A DNA stretch of 64,000 nucleotides from VYFG01 sp965213885 (GTDB taxonomy: Bacteria > Pseudomonadota > Gammaproteobacteria > Arenicellales > Poriferihabitantaceae). The position numbers were made by a program, and so were the translations under genes. Under the pieces are notes generated by a model. The model did no database searches. It was not told the origin of the DNA and saw only the letters and a program-made list of their open reading frames with translations. The stretch lies in NCBI GenBank assembly GCA_965213885.1, contig OZ243919.1, positions 1,240,001-1,304,000 of the forward strand. Reading direction: 5' to 3'. The stretch's first letter is position 1, and each line of letters opens with the position of its first letter. Shown one piece after another: positions 17,410-23,692 of this stretch.

Positions 17410-17826
17410 ATGAGTCTAAAAGATTCTAAAACCGAACAAAACCTGAAGGATGCCTTTGCCGGAGAATCTCAGGCAAACCGTCGCTACCTGTATTTCGCCG
17501 CCAAGGCCGACATCGAGGGATACAACGATGTCGCCGCCGTCTTCCGTTCCACGGCCGAAGGCGAAACCGGGCACGCCCACGGCCATCTCGAGTACCTGGA
17601 GGAATGCGGCGACCCTGCGACCGGCCTGCCCATCGGCAGCACCGATGACAACCTGAAGGCGGCGATCGCCGGCGAAACCCACGAGTACACCGACATGTAC
17701 CCGGGCATGGCCAAGACCGCCCGTGACGAGGGCCATGATGAAATTGCCGATTGGTTTGAAACGCTCGGAAAAGCCGAACGTTCCCATGCCAATCGTTTTC
17801 AGAAGGCCCTGGACGAAATGGCCTGA
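17410..17826 (+). CDS. Rubrerythrin-like di-iron protein without rubredoxin domain
   Basis: A 138-residue four-helix ferritin-like protein with the rubrerythrin ligand pattern. It has Glu-rich helices FAGESQANRRYLYFA, FRSTAEGETGHAHGHLEYL, AIAGETHEYTDMYPGMA and GKAERSHANRFQKAL, giving paired E..E and ExxH sites. The C-terminal rubredoxin domain of classical rubrerythrins is absent, so electrons must come from a partner; the Fe-S oxidoreductase downstream is the obvious candidate. It is expected to reduce H2O2 in the cytoplasm. A strong ribosome site, a good -10 and an adjacent palindrome suggest a highly expressed, regulated gene. Confidence 0.9.
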   Translation: MSLKDSKTEQNLKDAFAGESQANRRYLYFAAKADIEGYNDVAAVFRSTAEGETGHAHGHLEYLEECGDPATGLPIGSTDDNLKAAIAGETHEYTDMYPGMAKTARDEGHDEIADWFETLGKAERSHANRFQKALDEMA

Positions 17827-17905
17827 GCCATAGCCCATCCCGCCGGAACCGGCTGGGCATTGGCGATGGATACACCTGATTCCGGCGACGGATCGGGATG
17901 ATCCT

Positions 17906-17938
17906 GGGCCGTGCGCCGAGGGCTTCGGTGTACGGCCC
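17906..17938 (+). other. Strong hairpin between rubrerythrin and the Fe-S oxidoreductase
   Basis: GGGCCGTGCGCCGA (17906-17919) pairs with TCGGTGTACGGCCC (17925-17938) over 14 positions including two G-T pairs, with a five-base loop. No T-run follows. It may stabilise the rubrerythrin mRNA or reduce read-through, giving more rubrerythrin than downstream products. Confidence 0.5.
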
Positions 17939-18032
17939 CGCCGGGCGGATTGCATGGTGTCCCGGCACGGTCGGGCCCGGCGTCCGGCCGGACAGCAAAC
18001 AAAGTACCACCCCAGCAGTGCGAAGAACCACA

Positions 18033-19364
18033 ATGACCCGAAAAGAAGGAAATCTGGAGGCTCCGACCAGGCATCCCCTGGACTGGAAAAATCCGGAGTT
18101 CTACAACTCGGAACACCTGTTTGCCGAACTTGAGCGCGTCTATGATCTCTGTCATGGCTGCCGCCGGTGCAACAGTCTTTGCCGGGCGTTCCCGACATTG
18201 TTTGACCTCGTGGACGAATCCCCGACCATGGAAGTGGACGGTGTCGCCAGGAAGGATTACTGGAAAGTGGTGGATCACTGCTATCTGTGCGACCTTTGCT
18301 ACAACACCAAATGTCCGTACACCCCGCCCCACGAGTGGAACATCGACTTTCCGCATCTCATGCTGCGCGCAAAGGCGGTCCGCCACCGGGAAGGCAGGGT
18401 CAGGACCAGTGAGAAGATACTTGCCAATACCGATGCTGTGGGAAAGCTGTCGACGATTCCAGTCGTGGTCAATGCGGTGAATGCCGCCAACCGGTCCAGG
18501 CCCCTGCGCAAGCTGCTGGATACCGCCCTGGGCGTACATCCGGACGCGGGGCTGCCGGTGTACGACAGCCGTCCCCTGAGAAAGCGACGGGACAACGGCG
18601 GCAACGAAGGGCAGGCAGCCGTGTCCGCCGGCGAAACCACCGGAAAGGTGGCCATCTTCGCTACCTGTTTCGGGAATTACAACGAGCCTGACCTGGGAGA
18701 GGACCTGATCCGTGTACTGCGCCACAACGACATCCGGGTTCGTCTCGCTGACCGGGAGCGGTGCTGCGGCATGCCCAGGCTGGAACTGGGGGACCTTGAG
18801 GCCGTGGCCAGGGCCAAGGAGATCAACGTGCCGGAACTGGCCCGCCTGGTGGACCGGGGATGGGACATCATGGCACCGGTGCCGAGCTGCGTGCTGATGT
18901 TCCGGCAGGAACTGCCCCTGATGTTCCCGGATGACGCAGAGGTGCGGAAAGTGGCCGATTCCATCTACGATCCGTTCGAATATCTCATGCTGCGCCATGC
19001 CGGGGGGGAACTCAACACGGATTTCAGGTATCCGCTCGGCAAGGTGGCCTATCATGCGGCCTGCCACCAGCGGGTCCAGATGGTGGGGCAGAAAACCCGC
19101 CAGTGCCTTGAATTGGTGCCGGACACGACCGTGCAGCTGGTCGAGCGGTGTTCCGGCCATGACGGGACCTACGGCGTCAAGTCCCGCTCCTATGAATCGG
19201 CCATGAAGATCGCGCGCCCGGTGGTGAGCAGGGTCAGGCAGGCCGATGCGGACCATTACGGCAGCGATTGTCCCATGGCAGGCCGGTTCATCGAGCACGG
19301 GCTGGCGGACGGGTCTGTCACCGAACACCCGGTGTCGTTGCTGCGAAAGGCCTACGGCATCTGA
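18033..19364 (+). CDS. Double 4Fe-4S, CCG-domain oxidoreductase (GlpC/HdrD-like)
   Basis: A 443-residue protein. Two N-terminal 4Fe-4S motifs (Cys40, 43, 46, 50 in CHGCRRCNSLC; Cys83, 86, 89, 94 in CYLCDLCYNTKC) precede two cysteine-rich CCG-type domains. The first ends in RCCGMPRLELGD; the second has HAACHQRVQMVG, RCSGHDGTYG and a later DCPMAG. This is the layout of GlpC and heterodisulfide-reductase D subunits, which pass electrons between a reductant and a disulfide or quinone. In many proteobacteria this gene stands between a rubrerythrin and a DUF3501 gene, as here, so an electron-donor role for rubrerythrin is reasonable but not proven. The frame is open upstream to 17898, but ATG 18033 gives the family start. 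Confidence 0.85.
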   Translation: MTRKEGNLEAPTRHPLDWKNPEFYNSEHLFAELERVYDLCHGCRRCNSLCRAFPTLFDLVDESPTMEVDGVARKDYWKVVDHCYLCDLCYNTKCPYTPPHEWNIDFPHLMLRAKAVRHREGRVRTSEKILANTDAVGKLSTIPVVVNAVNAANRSRPLRKLLDTALGVHPDAGLPVYDSRPLRKRRDNGGNEGQAAVSAGETTGKVAIFATCFGNYNEPDLGEDLIRVLRHNDIRVRLADRERCCGMPRLELGDLEAVARAKEINVPELARLVDRGWDIMAPVPSCVLMFRQELPLMFPDDAEVRKVADSIYDPFEYLMLRHAGGELNTDFRYPLGKVAYHAACHQRVQMVGQKTRQCLELVPDTTVQLVERCSGHDGTYGVKSRSYESAMKIARPVVSRVRQADADHYGSDCPMAGRFIEHGLADGSVTEHPVSLLRKAYGI

Positions 19365-19399
19365 ACCATGTGCAACTCGATCGAGACCAATCCGAAACG

Positions 19400-19993
19400 A
19401 TGAACAAACTCCAGCGGGAAGACCTGATGAGCCTGGAAGCCTATGCCGAGGCCAGAACCGATTTCCGTCGCCGGGTGATGGCGCACAAGAAAAATCGGCA
19501 GGTCGGACTCGGACTCAATGCCCGGCTCTATTTCGAGGACCGACTGACTATGCAGTACCAGGTCCAGGAGATGCTGCGAATCGAGAAGATTTTCGAGGCG
19601 GAGGGCATCAACGAGGAACTGGAGGCCTACAACCCGCTGATACCCGACGGCGCCAACTGGAAGGCCACTTTCATGATCGAGTACGATGATCCCGCGGAGC
19701 GAAAAATGCAGCTCGCACGCCTGATCGGTATCGAGAAAAAGGTATGGGTGCGCGTAGGCGATCACCCCAGGGTCCATCCCGTCGCCAACGAGGACCTGGA
19801 AAGGGAGACCGAAGACAAGACCTCATCGGTGCATTTTCTTCGTTTCGAGCTGACAGACCCGATGATCCGTTCGGCAAAAAACGGAGCCGGCATCGCCATG
19901 GGCGTCGAACATCCTGAATATGACCATGAAACCGGTCCCCTGCCGGGCAATATCACGGCATCCCTGGTCTCGGACCTGGTTGTGGGGAACTGA
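19400..19993 (+). CDS. DUF3501 family protein
   Basis: A 197-residue cytoplasmic protein with the DUF3501 pattern: an N-terminal EDLMSLEAYAEARTDFRRRV, LYFEDRLTMQYQVQEMLRIE, and a C-terminal FLRFELTDPMIRSAKNGAGI. There is no signal peptide, membrane helix or cysteine pair. Function is not established. Its constant partnership with rubrerythrin and the Fe-S oxidoreductase indicates a role in that peroxide-linked electron path. It starts 35 bases after the oxidoreductase and is followed by oxyR 30 bases on, so all four are probably one transcript. Confidence 0.85.
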   Translation: MNKLQREDLMSLEAYAEARTDFRRRVMAHKKNRQVGLGLNARLYFEDRLTMQYQVQEMLRIEKIFEAEGINEELEAYNPLIPDGANWKATFMIEYDDPAERKMQLARLIGIEKKVWVRVGDHPRVHPVANEDLERETEDKTSSVHFLRFELTDPMIRSAKNGAGIAMGVEHPEYDHETGPLPGNITASLVSDLVVGN

Positions 19994-20023
19994 TCGGGAC
20001 ACCCGGGTCACCACGGTGATTCC

Positions 20024-20944
20024 GTGAAGCTGTCGGAGCTACGCTATATCGTCGCGGTGGCCCATGAGCGCCATTTCGGCCGCGCTGCCCGTGCCTGCCA
20101 CGTCAGCCAGCCGACGCTCAGTGTCGCGGTCAAGAAACTGGAAGGCGAGTTGGGTGTGGTCCTATTCGAACGGGGGCGAAACGATGTGGTCCTTACCCAG
20201 ATGGGACGCAAGATCGTCGACCAGGCCCAGCGGACGCTGGAAGCCGCCGACAGGATCCGGCAGATCGCGGTCAGCGAAGACCAGGCCATGGCGGAGCCGC
20301 TGCGCATCGGTGTCATCTACACCATCGGCCCCTACTTGCTGCCGGTACTGATCCCATCGCTGAGGGACCGTTCCCCGAATCTCCAGATCATGGTGGAGGA
20401 GGGATTCACGGCGGACTTGCGGCTCCGACTCAAGCAGGGCAGCCTGGACGTCATCATTCTCGCACTCCCCTTCATCGAACCCGGTGTCGAGATTCGGCCG
20501 CTCTACCGGGAACCGTTCGTGGTTGTCGTGCCCAGTTCCCATCCCTGGACGCAACGCCGGTCCATTCCACCGGAGCAGCTGGCCGAGGAAACCGTCCTGT
20601 TGCTCGGCAAGGGGCACTGCTTTCGCGACCAGGTACTGGAGGTCTGTCCCGGATGCCTGAGGCTGGGTCAGCAGGACGATATCCAGAAAACACTGGAAGG
20701 GGGCTCCATCGAAACCATCCGCCACATGGTGGCGAGCGGTGTCGGCGTGACCGTGCTGCCATGCAGCGCGGCCGGCGCGGAGGAATATTCACGCCGGCTG
20801 CTGTCCATCAGGCGTTTCACCGGGAAGACTCCTTCGCGGGATGTGATCCTGGCCTGGAGAAAGGGATTCCCCCGCGTCCAGGCAATCGACGCGCTGTTCC
20901 ATGCGGTACAGTCGTGCAACATGACCTGTGTCGAGATGTTGTAG
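20024..20944 (+). CDS. oxyR: Peroxide-sensing LysR-type regulator OxyR
   Basis: A 306-residue LysR regulator: N-terminal helix-turn-helix (about 1-60, with FGRAARACHVSQPTLSVAVK) and an effector domain. The two redox cysteines of OxyR fall at Cys199 and Cys208 in GHCFRDQVLEVC, the same numbers and spacing as the E. coli protein, so the identification is strong. Oxidation to the disulfide turns OxyR into an activator of peroxide genes. The start is GTG 20024. Placement behind rubrerythrin, Fe-S oxidoreductase and DUF3501 suggests it controls this operon, although no OxyR site (ATAG motifs) is obvious upstream of rubrerythrin. Confidence 0.93.
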   Translation: MKLSELRYIVAVAHERHFGRAARACHVSQPTLSVAVKKLEGELGVVLFERGRNDVVLTQMGRKIVDQAQRTLEAADRIRQIAVSEDQAMAEPLRIGVIYTIGPYLLPVLIPSLRDRSPNLQIMVEEGFTADLRLRLKQGSLDVIILALPFIEPGVEIRPLYREPFVVVVPSSHPWTQRRSIPPEQLAEETVLLLGKGHCFRDQVLEVCPGCLRLGQQDDIQKTLEGGSIETIRHMVASGVGVTVLPCSAAGAEEYSRRLLSIRRFTGKTPSRDVILAWRKGFPRVQAIDALFHAVQSCNMTCVEML

Positions 20945-20980
20945 TAACCTACGGTGAATCAAGGAACCAGGAAAAGCATC

Positions 20981-21946
20981 ATGACCGGCCCGGTGAACGT
21001 GGTCGTGGTCGGGGTGGGTTACCTCGGCCGGATTCACGCCAAGATCTATCACGAGATGCGGGAGGCTGTCCTGGTGGCTGTGGTGGATACTGACAAGGAG
21101 GCTGCGGACGCGATTGCCGGGAAGTACCGCTGCAGGGCGTTTTACCACCTGGATGCCTTCTTCGACAGCGGCATGGACTTCCAAGCTGTCAGCGTGGTGG
21201 TCCCCACCAGCATGCATCCGGCCGTTGCGTTGCCGTTTCTGGAGCGCGGGGTCCACATGATGCTGGAAAAACCGGTCGCCTCCACCGTCAGCGAGAGTGA
21301 ATCCATCGTCCACCAGGCCCGCAGACAGGGTGTGATCCTCCAGGTGGGACATCTGGAGCGGTTCAACGCCGGCGTGATGAAGCTGGCGGAATTGGCCCGG
21401 GATCCGCGGTTCATCGAGGTCCACCGTCTCGGTGAGTTCGACGGTCGGGCTTCGGACGTGGACGTGGTCACCGACCTCATGATCCATGACATCGACATCG
21501 TACTGTCCCTGGTTCCCTCCGAACTCACTGCCGTATCCGCCAACGGCACACCTGTCATCACGGATCACGCCGATATCGCCAACGCAAGGCTGGAGTTCGC
21601 CAACGGGGCGGTTGCCAACGTCACCGCCAGCCGGGTGTCGCGAAGCCGGTTTCGTCGGATCCGGGTATTCGCGAGTGAGCATTATCTCGGTCTCAATTTC
21701 ACCGACCAGCAACTCGAGGAAGTCCGGCCCGGAGAACCGGACCCGGAAAACGGGTATCCCAGGCTGGTCGAGCGTTGCATAGAGGTGAATCCCCAACTGC
21801 CCCTGAATGCGGAACTCGCCCATTTCATCGACTGCGTGCAAACCGGCGCCCGTCCCCTGGTCAGTGGCGAGGACGGGCTGCTGGCAGTCCAGGTGGCGGA
21901 TCTGGTCAAGCAGAAAATCACATCATCCATGGAGAACATGTCATGA
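20981..21946 (+). CDS. Gfo/Idh/MocA family NAD(P)-dependent oxidoreductase
   Basis: A 321-residue sugar oxidoreductase: Rossmann motif GVGYLGRIHA (11-20), the family EKPVA at 96-100 and the C-terminal alpha/beta domain with a conserved HDIDIVLSL. The N-terminal half resembles GnnA, the UDP-GlcNAc 3-dehydrogenase that supplies amide-linked lipid A, but the partner aminotransferase GnnB is not in the window, so this stays a suggestion. ATG 20981 is preferred to GTG 20954. The stop overlaps the next gene's ATG (ATGA), showing translational coupling. Confidence 0.82.
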   Translation: MTGPVNVVVVGVGYLGRIHAKIYHEMREAVLVAVVDTDKEAADAIAGKYRCRAFYHLDAFFDSGMDFQAVSVVVPTSMHPAVALPFLERGVHMMLEKPVASTVSESESIVHQARRQGVILQVGHLERFNAGVMKLAELARDPRFIEVHRLGEFDGRASDVDVVTDLMIHDIDIVLSLVPSELTAVSANGTPVITDHADIANARLEFANGAVANVTASRVSRSRFRRIRVFASEHYLGLNFTDQQLEEVRPGEPDPENGYPRLVERCIEVNPQLPLNAELAHFIDCVQTGARPLVSGEDGLLAVQVADLVKQKITSSMENMS

Positions 21947-22647
21947 CAGAAGAACTGTTTCGTGAAGATGGTTATCTCAGGTCATGCGAGGCAGTGGTGA
22001 CCGCTGTGAATGACCGTGGATTTGCCGTGGACCGGACAGTGTTCTACCCGGTAGGCGGCGGCCAGCCCGGGGATACCGGTTCATTCACCGGACCCCATGG
22101 TGAAACGCGGATCGTGGATTGCTACAGGGACCGGGATACCGGCCTGCACCTGCATGTCGTCGACAAGGATGCAGGACTGCCCGAGGCCGGCGATCGGGTG
22201 ACGCTGGAGATCAACTGGGACCGCCGTTACCGGTTGATGCGAATGCACAGCTGCATGCACATGCTCTGTGCGGCGGTGACCGCACCGGTAACCGGTGGTT
22301 CGATCGGCGAGGGAGTGGGGCGCCTGGACTTCGATCTGCCGGATCCTCCGGACCGCCAGGCCATCGAGGAACGGGTCAACGAACTGATCCGTTCCGATGT
22401 GCCGATGACCTTGCAATGGATCACCGACGAGGAACTCGATGTCAGGCCGGATCTGGTCCGCACCATGTCCGTGAAGCCGCCCCGTGGTTGTGGTCTGGTT
22501 CGACTGGTGAATTTTCACGGCGTGGACCTGCAGCCCTGTGGAGGCACCCATGTTGCCCGCAGCGGAGAGATCGGGCCCGTACGGATTCAGAGTATCAAGA
22601 ACAAGGGCAGGCAGAACCGGCGCATCACCATGGAGTTTGCCGGATAA
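21943..22647 (+). CDS. Freestanding alanyl-tRNA editing protein (AlaX type)
   Basis: A 234-residue trans-editing hydrolase that removes serine or glycine from mischarged tRNA-Ala. The zinc ligands of the editing domain are all present: His102 and His106 in MRMHSCMHML, and Cys199 and His203 in CGGTHVARSGEIG. The N-terminal beta-barrel segment VFYPVGGGQPGDTG, as in AlaRS/AlaX-M proteins, is also present. It lacks the catalytic and tRNA-binding domains of full AlaRS. Coupled translation with the Gfo/Idh gene is unexpected functionally. Confidence 0.88.
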   Translation: MTEELFREDGYLRSCEAVVTAVNDRGFAVDRTVFYPVGGGQPGDTGSFTGPHGETRIVDCYRDRDTGLHLHVVDKDAGLPEAGDRVTLEINWDRRYRLMRMHSCMHMLCAAVTAPVTGGSIGEGVGRLDFDLPDPPDRQAIEERVNELIRSDVPMTLQWITDEELDVRPDLVRTMSVKPPRGCGLVRLVNFHGVDLQPCGGTHVARSGEIGPVRIQSIKNKGRQNRRITMEFAG

Positions 22648-22703
22648 CCTCCGGCCCCGCTATTTCGGATCATGTCATGCAACCCATGCAACCGGACATT
22701 CCC

Positions 22704-22990
22704 ATGGCAAACAATTCCACGAACCGGTCGATGAACTCAGTGACACCACCCGGGACATGCATCGGGCGGTTTCCTCGCTGATGGAGGAACTGGAGGCGGT
22801 GGGCTGGTACAACCAGCGTGTGGATGCCTGCAAGGATCCCGAACTCCGGTCCATACTCGCGCACAACCGCGACGAGGAGAAGGAACAGGCTGCCATGGTG
22901 CTGGAATGGATCCGCCGGCAGGACCCCGACTTTGACAGCCAGTTGCGCAAGTATCTGTTCAGGGAAGGACCCATCGGTCACGATCACTGA
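22704..22990 (+). pseudogene. Encapsulated-ferritin (EncFtn)-like protein with a one-base frame break near its start
   Basis: The frame ending at 22990 encodes HEPVDELSD then TRDMHRAVSSLMEELEAVGW, YNQRVDACKDPELRSILAHN and RDEEKEQAAMVLEWIRRQDP, the diagnostic two-helix EncFtn ferroxidase with its E...WYNQR and HNRDEEKE iron sites. No start codon exists in that frame upstream of HEP. An ATG at 22704 in a different frame encodes MANNS, the usual EncFtn N-terminus, and one extra base around 22716-22720 would join MANNS to HEPVDELSD. The chain stops at REGPIGHDH, without the C-terminal peptide that directs EncFtn into an encapsulin shell, and no encapsulin gene is adjacent. An internal ATG at 22757 could still give a shortened product. 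Confidence 0.75.
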
Positions 22991-23035
22991 TCCTGCCGGA
23001 TACAACCGGCAGTCAGAACCTGGAACGGGGACGGT

Positions 23036-23635
23036 TCATCGGCTGATCGGGGCTTCGAGGGCGACGAGTTCTTCAGGGGTGTTCACGTTGGTGAACATCT
23101 CGCTCTGACCGGCGAAGGATACCTTGCTGAAGGGGTGCCGAACGTACCATTGATCGATTTTCCGCTCACCGGCCGCGAGGAAGTCTTCCAGGCTTCGGGC
23201 GAGCGCGCGGTGAATGAGCGCGTACACTGGCTGCAGGCGGTTGCCGTCAGTCGCCACCGCGAGCGAATGGCCATCGTCCAGGGCTGCCTCCAGCATCCGG
23301 CGACAGTAGTCTTCCGCCAGGAAGGGGCCGTCGCAGGGCAGGGTAAGCAGCCATGGTGTCTCCATGCAGTTCAACCCGGCCAGCATGCCGGCCAGGGGAC
23401 CCTGGAAATCCTCCAGGGGATCGCCGATTACCGGGCAGCCCAGTTTCCGGTACTCTTCGACGTTGCGGTTGGCGTTGACCAGAATCCTGTCCACCTGGGG
23501 AGCAACCCGGGTGACAAGATGCTCCGCAAAGATCCGTCCACCCAGGGTCAACAACCCCTTGTCGAGACCGCCCATCCGAGTGGCCCGGCCTCCGGCAAGA
23601 ATGATCGCAGTTACTTCCCCATTGGATTTCGGCAT
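23036..23635 (-). CDS. mobA: Molybdenum cofactor guanylyltransferase
   Basis: MobA attaches GMP to molybdopterin to form MGD for molybdoenzymes. The 199-residue protein has the nucleotide-binding motif ILAGGRATRMGGLDKGLL (12-29), NANRN for the guanine pocket, DPLEDFQGPLAGMLAGL and LPCDGPFL (Asp as metal ligand). It is the right length for the family (about 194). No mobB or molybdoenzyme gene is nearby. It lies 57 bases after ppc on the same strand and may be transcribed with it. Confidence 0.92.
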   Translation of the reverse strand: MPKSNGEVTAIILAGGRATRMGGLDKGLLTLGGRIFAEHLVTRVAPQVDRILVNANRNVEEYRKLGCPVIGDPLEDFQGPLAGMLAGLNCMETPWLLTLPCDGPFLAEDYCRRMLEAALDDGHSLAVATDGNRLQPVYALIHRALARSLEDFLAAGERKIDQWYVRHPFSKVSFAGQSEMFTNVNTPEELVALEAPISR

Positions 23636-23692
23636 GATCGTCGCGTGGTGGTGGGCACCCGGAAATTTACCCGGTCCGGTCCGATTCCTGGT

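Noticed and set aside
17799..19328. A 509-codon minus-strand frame opposite the Fe-S oxidoreductase
   Set aside because: Antisense to a protein with intact 4Fe-4S and CCG motifs; His/Gly-rich low-information translation.
20789..21841. A 350-codon minus-strand frame opposite the Gfo/Idh gene
   Set aside because: Antisense shadow; the plus strand encodes a convincing Rossmann protein with EKPVA.
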